Of a stretch of DNA of 64,000 bases, positions 45,788 to 57,067 are shown one piece after another. Below the pieces are notes generated by a model, which saw nothing but the letters and a program-made list of their open reading frames with translations, ran no database searches and was not told the origin of the DNA. Origin of the DNA: Forficula auricularia (lineage: Eukaryota; Arthropoda; Insecta; Dermaptera; Forficulidae); contig JALMQS010000066.1 in the NCBI GenBank assembly GCA_024734495.1, positions 5,672,280 through 5,736,279 of the forward strand. The letters are read 5' to 3'. Position 1 is the stretch's first letter. Every line of letters starts with the position of its first letter. The translations under genes and the position numbers were made by a program.

Positions 45788-45950
45788 CTGAAATACGCCT
45801 GTCCAGAATCTTCTCTAGAATATTCTGAAAGAGATCATAATTGTCTTAGTTTTAAACTGAGTTAGTCTATTTCAATTTAATCTTTTGATTAAAATTATTA
45901 TTTAATTTTATGAATTAAAGGCTTTATTTAGTCACGGCATAAAATAAATA

Positions 45951-46482
45951 AATAGATTAATTTTAGTCAATTAACATTATTTATTTGATAGATTTACTAA
46001 ACACCACAACATCTTCTGTAGAAATGAAAATTGAAACATTTTATAAGATTTTTTTATACAATTACACAAAATAAAAATCATACAATTTCACATTTATACA
46101 TACAATTTCATTCAAGATTTGGAATTTGTCACTCTGCATATACAACTCATTCTTAATTTATTAACATGGATATTTCAATAAATTTCAAACAAAGACAAGT
46201 ATAATTTATAAACTACATAAGTAATTGAAATGTATTGAAATATCCATGTTAATAAATTAAGAACGAGTTGTATATGCAGAGTGACAAATTCCAAATCTTG
46301 AACGAAATACTCTGTATAAATGTGCAATTGTATCTATGGGTTTTATTTTATATAATCATATAAAAAATCTTATAAAATGTTTCAATTTTCAGTACTACTG
46401 AAGATGAGTCTACCAGCGAGTGACCGAAACTGTATAGTAAATCTATCAAATAAATAATGTTAATTGACTAAAATTACTATTT
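45951..46482. repeat. large palindrome, about 530 bp, with ribozyme-like motif in one arm
   Basis: The arms (about 45951-46155 and 46240-46482) share TTAGTCAATTAACATTATTT, GATTTGGAATTTGTCACTC and GTATATGCAGAGTG. The right arm contains the motif at 46396-46440; in the left arm the matching place is eroded. A copy of the tail family (46487-46525) adjoins directly. Confidence 0.75.
46396..46440 (+). ncRNA. hammerhead-like motif (degraded)
   Basis: The order is CTGAAGA, TGAGTCTACCAGCGAGTGACC, GAAACTGTATAGT. CUGANGA and GAAAC are intact. Stem II pairs imperfectly (GAGTC with GTGACC side) and stem III has an extra base relative to ACTATAGT. Confidence 0.35.
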
Positions 46483-46616
46483 TTTGTTAAGGGAAAATGG
46501 TCTAGGTTCTTGGTGAAACATATTTAAATAAAGTAAAGAAAATTTTAAAAATTTAAAAATATAGTATTCTAGGTAGTTTGCACAAAACTAAAAGACAAGA
46601 TGCTTGTTAGCATGAC

Positions 46617-46960
46617 TCTTTTTAACCGACTTCAAAAAAGGGGAGGTTCTCTATTCGACTGAATTTTTTTTTTGTGCCTATTTTACCTCATATCTCCGCC
46701 AATTGTGAAACGATTTTGAAAAAAAAATTGCATTGGGTTCAGTCTACCTTCCGATTGGTCGCATTATTTTTTCATAAGTATTAGACCTTTTTTGTTAGGT
46801 TTGTTTAGGCCTAACTTCTTTGTTTGTTAACCGATTTCGATGATTCTTTTTTTATTCAAAATGGGTTATCTTAAGGATGGTGTCATATTAATTTGGTCAA
46901 GTTCTGATGATATGATCACTATTAATAACATCACTAAAAAGAGAAAAATAAAAATAATTT
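46617..46960 (+). mobile_element. AACCGACTTC-family element, composite copy 2
   Basis: It begins AACCGACTTCAAAAAAGGGG then AGGTTCTCTATTCGACTG, and runs through ACCTCATATCTCCGCCAATT and TTAACCGATTTCGATGA to ATCACTAAAAAGAGAAAAA. It is the plus-strand counterpart of 8044-8397. It is non-coding. Confidence 0.75.
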
Positions 46961-47335
46961 TTAAGAAAAAAATAAAACCGACTTCAAAAAATTAAATGCA
47001 ACAAAATAAAATACACTAAAAGGTATAAAATAATTATTATCTTATTTAGTTACAACTAAACGACGAAATATTAACATGAAATTACTTTTTGAAGTCGGTG
47101 CCAAACATATACCTTTTATGAATCGCACTCGACGGATCTTACTTAGTACGTTTGGAGGGTATGTCTCGCTTATAGGTATAGTTTGTTTGGTACCGACTTC
47201 AAAAAGTAATTTCATGTTAATATTTCGTCGTTTAGTTGTAACTAAATAAGATAATAATTATTTTACACCTTTTAGTGTATTTTATTTGTTGCATTTAATT
47301 TTTTGAAGTCGGTTTCTATTTTTTTCTTAAAAATT
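46961..47335. repeat. AACCGACTTC palindrome, composite copy 2
   Basis: It is a near-perfect palindrome identical in structure to 7668-8043, with the inner GAAGTCGGTGCCAAACATAT pair and a centre containing CGCACTCGACGGATCTTACT. Confidence 0.8.
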
Positions 47336-47341
47336 TTTTTG

Positions 47342-47460
47342 TTGTTATAATGATATTGATACAAGAAGAAGTTACACCAAAAAGGGTACAACCTCTGTAG
47401 TCCGTGGTGGACCCTTGTATCTTGAAGATAAGAAGAGATTTAGTGATTGGGTAGGAGTCA
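47342..47460 (-). mobile_element. LINE family A, 3' end only
   Basis: GAAGTTACACCAAAAAGGGT, CCTCTGTAGTCC and AGATTTAGTGATTGGGT match the 3' untranslated end of the 43.4 kb copy in the same orientation. It directly follows the palindrome. The bases from 47460 to 48240 hold nothing I can support. Confidence 0.65.
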
Positions 47461-48244
47461 AATGTAAAGACTCTATATATATTTCGGGGTACGAGACCAT
47501 CTTCAGGTGTTCACAGAGAAAAGAATTTAAATTTTTTTTAAAAGTTTTTTTAAATTTTCTTTACTTTATTAAAATTACTATATTTATTTATTTTATGTGA
47601 CTAAATAAACCCTTTAATTTATAAAATTAAATTCTACATAAATCACTTAAGTTTTTGGAAGAATCTGAGAAAAAATAAAATTATTATTTAATCTTGAATA
47701 TATACAATACTTCCTGCAAATATTTACAAGTTATTCACTACTTTTTCCTGTTTTGTTAAATCTAACATGCTTTACCCGACTAAAAATAGCATGATAAATA
47801 TTTATATTTTAACTTTTCTAGGTATGAGCAGTGACCTTTTATTTATATCATTTAAGGACTTTTAAACATACTTTTGTAGAACATGATATATCTATTAATA
47901 TCGAAACACATAAATAAGTGTTGCATCCAATAATAGATATTGATTTTCTTACACTGTATAAAAATCAATTTAAAGCTACAAATATCACGAAGTTTTTATT
48001 TAACTAAATCCCTGTTTCTTTGTCTGATAGCTTAGTTAGATGGTCTAAGCGGATTTTCTTGAAATTTTTCAGACAATGCTATGACATTTACAAAATTCCA
48101 TCAATGCCAGGAATAAATTTGGAATAATATAATGGAATCATTAAAAATTTAATGTTAATATTAACAAGAAATTTTAAGCATAGTCGCTTTAGGAAAAATG
48201 TTCCTTTTTCAATTAAATGCTTTTTAGAGGTAATAAATAATAAA

Positions 48245-48300
48245 TGATAAAAAACATTTAGGGAAAGCGGTGTTGGTTTATAGTGAAACATATTAAACAC
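48245..48300 (-). mobile_element. tail-family fragment
   Basis: TTTAGGGAAAGCGGTGTTGG then TTTATAGTGAAACATATT matches the tail at 20695-20730, including the flanking TTAAACACAG. Confidence 0.6.
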
Positions 48301-48619
48301 AGGGGAATATTGTAAATATTTTGAATAAGATCTTAAAGTTTACCAAAACATTTAATCTTCAATTTAATTGATTATGATTCTTTTTATAAAACAATGAATA
48401 TCTGTATATTTGTTTACATCAAGCAAAAGACACATTTTTTTATTTATTTCAAATAAGTAAAACAATTCTGGTAAAAACTTTTTTTTAATTTCAAACAAGC
48501 TATTTTGCGCAAAGCCCCTTAGAGATAGTCAACTAAACATACAGATATTATTTAGGGCCTTAGAAATACTATATAAAGTCTACTTTCATCTACGATTCGA
48601 ACTCATAAATATTATATAG

Positions 48620-49020
48620 CAGACGTCAGCAACCTATGACCCGCGGGTCATTGAGTGACCCATTTGAACAAAAAAAAAAATACCTGGAATTTTCCAGTAG
48701 ATATTTAGAAATCAATAATTGTGTTACCATTTATTTTGATTTATATATACTATATATACCATTTAGTTTGAAAAAAGTATAATATTCTTGAAAACAAAAT
48801 AAATTTTTAATGAGTTTTCTCATCAGCCACAATTACACTAAATCTGCCATCTTCTTAGCATTGGTACTAATATATAATACATATTGTTATTATTTTCTCA
48901 ATAGAATTGATCTTAAGACAACGGTATTTAAATAAAAATACCCTCTGACCCGAAACGTGTTGTTAACTGTCACATTTTGCTTGATTTTGACCCGTGGCCA
49001 AAAAAGGTTGCCGACACCTG
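48620..49020. mobile_element. non-autonomous hAT element, 401 bp, 8 bp duplication intact
   Basis: TTATATAG lies directly outside both ends (48612-48619 and 49021-49028). The termini CAGACGTCAGCAACCT and, inverted from the right, CAGGTGTCGGCAACCT match the hAT terminal pattern. Subterminal GACCCGCGGGTCA and GACCCGTGGCC are also inverted. There is no transposase. Intact borders suggest a fairly recent insertion. Confidence 0.9.
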
Positions 49021-49189
49021 TTATATAGACTAAGTATCCATTTTCAGGTTAAAAAAGGTCTTTTTGAAGGATCTTAAAAAAAATACAGATTCCTTAAATC
49101 CAATAAGCTTATCAAAAAATTATATATTTTGCATAGTATTTAATCAATTTAAATAGTTAATAAATAACACTAGCGGTATTATACTTTAC

Positions 49190-49510
49190 TTTACCATCCG
49201 TATTATGAGAAAAGGTTGGTGTTTTTTCTTTGATTTTTTTTTCTTAATAACTCAAAAACTGCTACAATTACATTTAAAAAAAAAATAAGCAATATCATGA
49301 CACCAAGGCCTACGTAAACTGCTAACATTGAAAAAAAATGATATTTCTTTAAGAAATATTTGTTGGTTAAAATGGCTATACATAAGTTTCTTTGTGAGTG
49401 GTCAAAGTCCTATCTACCTTAAAAACTATTAAGAAAGAATATCAAAATGAAATTTCATATTTAGTTGTCTTATACTGAGATTAAGATCTGATTAGATTGT
49501 TCTTGACGTT
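49190..49510 (+). repeat. decayed CAGGGTATGGTCAAGTA-family fragment
   Basis: CTTTACTTTACCATCCGTAT, AATAACTCAAAAACTGCTAC and ACTGAGATTAAGATCTGATT correspond to parts of the 40.5 kb element. The bases from 49511 to 49830 hold nothing identifiable. Confidence 0.45.
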
Positions 49511-49831
49511 TACTCTTCATAATTTATTCATTTATTTATTTTAATATGTTTACTTTAATAAGTTGTTTTTGTAGGCATATGTTGTGATTTTGCTAAATTT
49601 TTTGTAACAATCATTTTTGAAAAAAATAAACAATAACATTTTTTGTATAATGGATGAGCTATATAACAAAGAAATAAAGGATAAAAAGCGAAAATGGACA
49701 AAATAGTTAAGGTATTTGTTTATATTATACTTAGGCTATGATTACGATAGGATAAAACGGTGGTGACGTATATGAAATTCAGCTTCTGAGACAGTTTCTT
49801 TAATGACTCGAAAGTCTACTACTGTGTGCCT

Positions 49832-50300
49832 TTTTTAATGATCTTGATTCGAGAAGTAGTACACCAAGAAGTTTCAGCCCCCAAAGGCATGAATTGTTCC
49901 CTCTATCGTGATAGGATGAATAGAAAGAGATTTTATGTGCTGGGTTAGAATCGAAGTTACCAGTGGATGCGAGTCATAAACAGCTACAGGTTATAGCTTG
50001 CGAGAAAGACAGCAGTAGCAGGAAGCTATTCCCAGTCTCTAGGGTCATAGGGATAAACGATTTTGTGAATGCATTGGTTCGATTTTTATCCATTTTGGCA
50101 GTAAAACCGTGTGTTTCTTTCAAATATAACTTTAGGGGGGATTGTTAATTTCAACTCTTCTGAACAAACACCATGGTAGTATCTATAGTACATGGAAAGA
50201 GCAAAAACGGTTCTACGATGAACCAGGGAATCGAGTGAGTTATATATTAGTTTAATTGCTCTTTTCTTAATTGCATCCATACCTGCAGACAAACACGTCC
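49832..50300 (-). pseudogene. LINE family A, second truncated copy
   Basis: The minus strand encodes MDAIKKRAIKLI, lacks the GDPALT segment, and goes on as NSLDSLVHRRTVFALSMYYR and YYHGVCSEELKLTIPPK, then decays. The 3' end (CCAAGAAGTTTCAGCCCC on plus, ending near GATCATTAAAAAAGG on minus) aligns with the 43.4 kb copy. It is more diverged than that copy. The bases from 50400 to 51480 hold nothing I can support. Confidence 0.75.
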
Positions 50301-51484
50301 ATAGTTCTGACAAGTAAAATAATAAATAAGATAATTTGAATGTTACTTTGAATTCCCATTCTTTTCTTCTCATACTTTTTGTATGAATCGGATTTCACAG
50401 TTCTCGAATTATCAGAGGAAATTAACTTTAATGCTTTCTAGTAAGACCCTTCCAGATAGAGATTTCAGTATGCACACTTTTAAATCTCAGAAACGGACGT
50501 CAGATCTTCCAAAATCAGCAACGGATTTCCAAACAACCTGGATCTTGCACTTAGCTATAAAATATTCTTGGGAAAATGGCTGTCACTAAAGCTACAGACA
50601 TGGAGGAACCTTCTAAGCTCACAATGACTTGAAAAAGACAGGAGTGACGAGAATTTGGCCATGTTCAAGACTTCAAAGTTGGTATTGTATTTCTGGCAAT
50701 GAATGTTCAGGATGCATTTCAGACCTCGAAAATTAAAGCCATTTATATGTAGTCCAATTATTTAAGCCGAAAACACACAAGCAAGTATTTTTGTGTCAGT
50801 TGAGAGAAGACGTTTTTCCCAACCCTTTTCGACAGTTTACGCATTATGACTGACAATCAATTATGCAATTTCGTTATCCAAGTAAATGTTCTATGTAGTA
50901 GCTCAGTCGAAGTAAGGTATGTTGTTTTCAGCTGAGCATTCTCAACTTGGATCTCACTTTTTATGTGAATCATCAACAAACCAAATTCCTACAGAAAAAC
51001 TACTCTTTACAAGATTAAGCTCCTCTTTAAGCGAAATGCCAACGCAGATTCGTCAGGGAGGAGATATATTGTCATTAAGATGTTCTTTATTTTAATTCAA
51101 ATAGGCAAAGTGGTTTAAGATTTAAATTGATGATTTTTTTTTTAATATTACTATGCATATATATCTTTGTGAATTTCTATGCTTCGATTATTTTTAGACA
51201 TTCCCTTTCCACAATTCTGTGTCGGGTCTTTCATGGCTGTATACAAGGGTGGTTTGTTGTTATTGGTGCATTTGGAGTACACCTGGGCTTGTATTATGCT
51301 ATTACTTTTGAATAGGATCTTTCCATTGAGCCTGAATCCCTCTTTTCTTTTATCATGCGGATTCTGTTTTATCATTTTTCTATTCCAGTGAACTTTGAAA
51401 AAAGTTGTCTAAATTTGACATTTTAAAATTTCGAACTTAAAAAAAAATCTAACGGTCTTTTTTTGGGTTAGAATTATGTAAAAA

Positions 51485-52165
51485 GTGTGGGATGTGTGTT
51501 ATCATCCCCGGGGATCAATTCGACCGTATTGTGTCGAGCGTAGAGTATAGTTGCCCCTTAAACCAGGCAGAGTGCGCAGCCGCCTCATGCGTGTCCAGAG
51601 ATCGATCCGTGACGTCACGCCCTGTGACGTCACGCCGGAGCTTGAATGAGGTACCATGTTGCCAGATGGTAGCCTGCAACGTTGCCTGGCTTTTCAAGTC
51701 GAGACGGACAAACAAGTCGTAGACATAGACATGGGCAGGGAGGAAAAGGGGTACTCTCACTTCTCTTTGGGCGGCGGCATTTTTACTCACACAGTAACAC
51801 ATGAACACGATTTCGATTTCCCCTTGGGGAATGTTTCGCCTGTTATATTTTTCGCTTCTGCCTTGACGTAACCTGGCTCACTTGCCTGAATCATTGGCTG
51901 CTCCGTTGGCTAAATTTGCTCCATCTGCTTATTTTATCTGCGCTGGCTGCTGGTTTGCTGGTTGCCAGGATGGGGGTTCCGATTCCCAGGATGGCGTAGC
52001 CTCTGTTGCTGTATCGATTTGCCGCTCAGGATGTCCCGGGATCACCAAACGCTTAGGCCCGTTACAATGATGACGTCAATTAAATTACGTCATAATTCTG
52101 GAAGGTCATGTGCAAATTTCAAGTTTTCGAGTTGTTATCATGAAATAACGCGTGACGTCACGCAC
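51485..52165. promoter_or_regulatory. GC-rich island with five CRE-like sites
   Basis: TGACGTCA occurs at about 51610, 51624, 52072 and 52153, with a further TTACGTCAT at about 52086. Composition is far richer in G, C and CpG than the flanks. TGACGTCA is the CREB/ATF consensus. No TATA box or recognised coding exon is seen, though several frames stay open (for example 51515-51808 minus and 51882-52070 plus). It may be a promoter or CpG-rich exon of an unseen gene, or an unrecognised element. Confidence 0.35.
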
Positions 52166-52234
52166 ACAATTTCCATAATTAAATATTTTTGTTTTTATTT
52201 ATTTGAAATATTAATATTTTCCATTCTTTCCTCC

Positions 52235-52455
52235 TAGTAAAGCGTAACACGTTTGGAGGATCAACGAGTGATTGTATTGGGGATATAGGCAAGCAATGCG
52301 AGAGACACATTACAATGACGTTCTTGTAATGTTAGGTTTCGTGCCGGCTGGATAGTCAGACAAGACATGCCCTGGAACCTGTGGGGTGCAGCAGATGTTG
52401 CGCAATCAAGTCCTAGTAACCCCCTTTAGCCCTCACAAAGGGATGCGACATCCTG
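52235..52455. other. GC-richer segment of unknown nature
   Basis: It includes CGTGCCGGCTGGATAGTCAG and GGAACCTGTGGGGTGCAGC. It is not coding in any long frame and is not repeated elsewhere in the window. It may belong to the same unit as the preceding island. Confidence 0.25.
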
Positions 52456-53174
52456 AAATGATTATCTAACTACAAACCGCACCCAACATATCCATCTAAA
52501 TCTAAAAAGAATCTCAGTTAACTTGGATAATTCGAACCTCTTTAAATCGAAGTCACATGACATTTCTTTGAAAATCCCAATATTTCGAAAAATATAAGAA
52601 TACAATGCGAGGTTTTCTAGCAAGATAAGTGCGATTATTTCACATCTGTAAATCCAATTTTCTATAACATAAATAGCCTCCATAAATCGAAAAAATTAGG
52701 GTTTCAAAGAAAGAAGTAAGAGCTCAGTCGATCTTTTACAAAAGTTGTGCGAATGGCTTTAAAACTTGGAGTAATACAATCACCAACTACAATTTCGAAC
52801 TGTTTCAAATCTTGTGGGTTTATTAAAACAGATTAGAAATCCTGGATGAAGAAGGCAATGGGCAATTTAAGTAGAATTAAAAAAAAGTAAATGAAATGCT
52901 ATTTCTCAGAGTTTTAAACATTACCATCTGAATAATTCAACAATTTTGTTTAATTTGATTATGAAGTTGCTGAATCTGGGAAAATGACCATCCCAGAGGA
53001 CCATGCTCACTCTGAGATACAAAATTCCAGCTGGAGTTACTGACAACGAGAAAGAAATTCTAACGTTACATGGTTTCTTAAGATTGTATATTCACGTAAA
53101 CATGTAAAGTACAATATCCAATTAAAAACAAATAATGCAAGGCTCTATAAATCTATTAGTATAAATATAGTCTA

Positions 53175-53270
53175 CAGTCGTGATGTCACATGGAAACATA
53201 GAAAAATGTTTTTTTTTATCTAATCGAACCGAGATCTAGACACAATCGAACCGCTTCTGACCGTACACTA
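53175..53270. repeat. partial relative of the 23.4 kb CRE MITE
   Basis: GTGATGTCACATGGAAACAT then TTTATCTAATCGAACCGAGA matches the right half of the 23.4 kb element with the intervening part missing. The CRE is mutated (TGATGTCA). Confidence 0.55.
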
Positions 53271-53455
53271 AATTTCAGCCAATCGATTTTTTTACTAATT
53301 CGAAACTAATTGAAAAAATTGAAAAAAATTGAAATTTCTTTAATTCTAAGAAAATACTTTTCACATGGTTTTGAATTTATGAGTTTCATCCTTAAATTCC
53401 AATTGTGAAAATTTGTGCTAGGCAAATCTGAACACTTTTTAACTCATCATTTTTC

Positions 53456-53860
53456 TTAGGGAAAGTGGTGTAGGCTTTAGATGAAACATGATATTAATTA
53501 ATAAAGTAAAGGGAGTGTAGTTTCACAGTGAATGAAATAAAACTCAAAGAGGCTTATATAAACTCAATATATTTCGGATTATTAGTCCATTATTAGGAGT
53601 TTACAGGTTACAAACTGTACAAAGTAATTAATAAAGTAAAGGGAGTGTAGTTTCACAGTGAATGAAATAAAACTCAAAGAGGTTTATACAAACTCAATAT
53701 ATTTCGGATTATTGTGCAGGAGCTTACAGATTACATCAGTTTGTAATCTGTAAACTCCTGATGATTCGAATAATTCGAAATATATTGAGTTTGTATAAAC
53801 CTCTTTGAGTTTTATTTCATTCACTGTGAAACTACACTTCCTTTACTTTATTAATTTTAC
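53456..53860. repeat. ribozyme-bearing unit in three copies, two direct and one inverted
   Basis: Units of about 105 bp at 53505-53610 and 53628-53735 are direct repeats. The third (53750-53855) is inverted. Each has AAAGTAAAGGGAGTGTAGTT, CACAGTGAATGAAATAAAAC and CAATATATTTCGGATTATT. Copies 1 and 2 carry the motif on the minus strand, copy 3 on the plus strand. The tail family (53456-53495, minus) adjoins copy 1. Confidence 0.8.
53752..53792 (+). ncRNA. hammerhead-like motif with perfect stem I
   Basis: The order is AAACTC, CTGATGA, TTCGAATAATTC, GAA, ATATAT, T, GAGTTT. Stem I is a perfect 6 bp helix (AAACTC/GAGTTT), stem III is the self-complementary ATATAT, and H17 is T. Stem II is weak in this copy. 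The two direct copies have a better stem II (GGA/TCC) but a mutated core (CTAATAA). Confidence 0.5.
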
Positions 53861-53879
53861 CTCATAATATCATTTTTAG

Positions 53880-54080
53880 AGTTATGTCCAGAGTATGTTT
53901 TGTAAGCTCTTAGACTAAATAAAATACAAACGGAATTTTCCGCGAAATCAAAAATCGTATTAAAAATCAGATTATTATTTTAAGGAGGATCGAATTTTTG
54001 TGGCTTCGAAAAAAGTAGGTATGTGTGTATCATCGTGGGATCTGGAATAACACTGTAAAAGGATAATTGAGTAGAATAAG
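53880..54080 (+). repeat. repeat R1, copy 4 (empty site for the 16.9 kb insertion)
   Basis: CGCGAAATCAAAAATCGTAT, a single TTAA (53960-53963), CAGATTATTATTTTAAGG and GGATCGAATTTTTGTGGC align across the point where the 16935-17331 element sits. The bases from 54080 to 54940 hold nothing I can support. Confidence 0.65.
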
Positions 54081-54954
54081 ATCTTTTTAGTTTAATTCAA
54101 TTTACATTGTTTTGGGGTGCCAAAGTACACATTATGTATCTTTTAAGTTTTCATGGAAATTAACTTAGGATTTGGTAAAAATACCAAAACTTAGTTCATA
54201 ATCTGGCCATGAAAATGTGTGTCAGCCAAATTTGAGTGCCTTTTATTTCAAAAATTATATTTTGAAATTTTATTAAAAACGATTCTCTCATCATCAACAT
54301 TATCCATTCAGAGACTGGCACTGGTGCTACATACATAAAAAAGTGAGGTGGATGAATCGAGTGAAGGACAAACGGACGGACGAGCCAGCGAGGCAGCAGC
54401 CACTTTCTAAAAAGTTGAACACATTTTTCCTTCCACCAATGCAACATCCGACATCATAGTCGTCTGTATTCAATAAAGCAATAGAAAATAAATTAAAACT
54501 CCTTGAAATTGATTTATCTAAGATAAAGAAATGTCGGTAGGCTTTGCGACTGGCATTAAAATTCTACCTAATCAAATACCATAGTCTTAAAATAATTAAA
54601 ACTTAATGTTACTCTTCGGTATATCAATTAATATAATTCTTATAAAATTTCAAATAATACTTACTTATATTTTGCATATTCGGAAATAGATCCTTTAGAC
54701 TTACAGTACCTAGAGTCCACATCAATTTGTTCTTTAAAGGCTGTTATTATTATTATATAATCTATTATATGTGTATATAGTATTGCCAATATATTCAGAC
54801 TTTGGCAAATATGTATTGCATTTCTCACTTTGAGCTGTGAGATAGGGATATCGATGTTCACTGATAGGGCTTCCTTTTTTCAGCAGGCACAATTATTTTT
54901 TAACCTTTCGCTGTATTTTAAAATATTTTTTTTATAGATATAATAATGATACTT

Positions 54955-55328
54955 GAGTATGAGGACTGGACACTCATCACTGAAGTTACATCTGCATCGA
55001 ATTGGAGTGGTGGAGTCCCCATTGTGTAGGTGTGAACTTACCAGTGAGGGGCTCAATCATGTGCTGCTTGAATGTGAGCTAAACAAAAAGTGGACAATGC
55101 TATACTGTGAAATCAACGAATGTGTGAAATTCCCGATAAATAGTGATTATCTTTTGTCCTTGTGTGAGTGCAGTGAAAAAGTTGTGATGGCTCTTCAGAG
55201 ATTTGTACTAAGGGCTAGTGTGAATATTTAAAATTATAAAATAATACAAAGAATGTGATTGGCTAAATGGTTCTGACCAAAAGCCAGGAAGGGGGAAAAA
55301 ACCTTCTCCCTTAAAAAAAAAATAATAA
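54955..55328 (+). mobile_element. clean 5'-truncated LINE insertion with 14 bp duplication
   Basis: TAATAATGATACTT is present on both sides (54941-54954 and 55329-55342). The insert runs from the end of ORF2 through a short untranslated part to an A then (AAT)n tail. The truncation, target duplication and tail are those of target-primed reverse transcription. TAA-type tails are known from I-clade elements. Confidence 0.9.
54960..55231 (+). pseudogene. C-terminal fragment of LINE ORF2 after the RNase H region
   Basis: It encodes RTGHSSLKLHLHRIGVVESP, LCRCELTSEGLNHVLLECEL and a further 45 residues to the stop. The TGH.SLK.HLHRIG...C.C.....NHVLLEC pattern is a zinc-knuckle-like C-terminal motif found in R1/I/Jockey-group LINEs. 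The frame is open to its natural stop. The beginning is lost by 5' truncation, so no complete protein is made. Confidence 0.8.
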
Positions 55329-56780
55329 TAATAATGATACTTCACTTCCAAACGATACTTTATCAATTAAAATAAATAAATACCTACTACTTACTATAAC
55401 TGGAGGGAATTTTCTCTTTTTCCGATTAGGACACCTTGTTTGAAAACAAAGACGTGTTCTTCATCAAAGTATTCAAAGATTATAACATAAAATCCTCTAG
55501 TACAAATAGAAATCTCATAAAAGATCATAAAACGCTGCATTTTTTATGTAGCCAAATAAAGTAAAAAAGTGTATCCGAAACAATTTTTTATATTGAATCG
55601 CTTTTGATTTTACTTAGTCCCAAAAAACTACAAATATTTTCGATATTATTGTTGTTGTGTTTTTTATGTCGTATTAGGTACTTATATTTTATAGGTACGT
55701 TTCAAAGATATATCAACGGAACATTTTTATTAAAATTTTAACAAAACTCCCAACAAATCAAGCTCAGCAACCAAGAATAAAGTTAACAATAATTGTACCC
55801 TCGAACTTTATTTTCCTAGAATCTTTCTCTAGATCTAGATCTTTGAAACAATTTAGCCTAACAAAAATAATCCCGTTCTAGGCTGATACATTTTGAGTTT
55901 AAATTTTTACCCAAAAAATAATTTTTCGAAAAATTGAAATTGTTCTATGCTTCTAAAAGTAATTATTGTTACTTGCCCACATCATCATTATCATTATCGA
56001 GTATACAGTCCTAAGACTGATTTGACGGAATCACTCGAATTTGATGATCTATCTTCTCTGAGATAAAGCATAAGGTAGAATTTGTCATTATTCTAGCAAT
56101 GCTGATTTTATATGTACCATTACTAAAAGGTGCCCTATTTAATTATAAAATATTATATTTTTTAAAATGTATTGTAGTATAAAATGATTAAAAATACTCA
56201 TTCTATCCTGCCTGGAATTTTCCTGCTTAAACTTAATATACAACATTGATTTTCGACAAATTTGGCAACGTCGCATGCAACATGTACCAGACACACTAGA
56301 GCGGCATAAAACTGTAGAGCAAAAATCCTCAATATAATGTTTTATTTAATTTTATATTTATTCCTTGTATCAACCCCCTCCCCCATCCAAATCATAAATC
56401 CTGACCTCCAAGCTGAATCCGAGAAAAATTCAGTCATTTTAAAATGATTGAAACACACTCTATGTCCCAATGATTTAAAAATACTTTAGAAATAAATACC
56501 TGAAAATGAGTCGAGAATTAGAATTCGAAACGCTCTGTTTCTGACGAAGAAATCATTCATTATTATTTTAGATAATTTCAATCCAAGATCTTAGTTTATA
56601 ATTATTTTTGTTTCAATATTTGTGCAGAAAAAATAGGTGTTTTGCTTAAATTTTTCAAAATATTTTAATAGTGAAAATATATAAGTATACCTACCTATTA
56701 TATTAGGTCATATAAAAAGTCACCGCGGTTTTTTGGTAAATTTTAGAACAAAAAATGTCTTTATTGAAAATCAATTTTAA

Positions 56781-57050
56781 TCAAGTATCTACATATTGAC
56801 CATCATTATCTATGACCTTTTGCCATTTTTGGGTAGCTTCATAATTCCATCGGTGTAGAACTTCTGTGATTTATCGTCGAAAACTTGGCCAAGTGATTTT
56901 CAGCGGCGCTTCGGTCGGCCAATTTTTTACCATCAAGAGTTTTGCAGAGACCGAAACAAATGGTAGTCAGACGGTGCAAGGTCCGGGCTATACGGTGGAA
57001 GCATCAAAACTTCCCAACCAAGTTTCGTCAATTTGTTCCGAGTCATCAAA
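56781..57050 (-). pseudogene. mariner transposase, C-terminal third, frameshifted
   Basis: The minus strand encodes MLPPYSPDLAPSDYHLFRSL, which contains the third catalytic aspartate of the DD34D triad (PDLAPSDYHLF), then DGKKLADRSAAENHLAKF after a frameshift. It then runs to a C-terminal K..KV-DNDGQYVDT-type end and TGA at 56781-56783. At least two frameshifts are present. The first two catalytic aspartates are absent. Confidence 0.8.
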
Positions 57051-57067
57051 GATGAGTGTGGCCTGAA

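Noticed and set aside
45584..45850. Selenoprotein reading of the internal TGA
   Set aside because: No SECIS-like structure was recognised downstream and the protein is unknown; a simple nonsense change is more likely.
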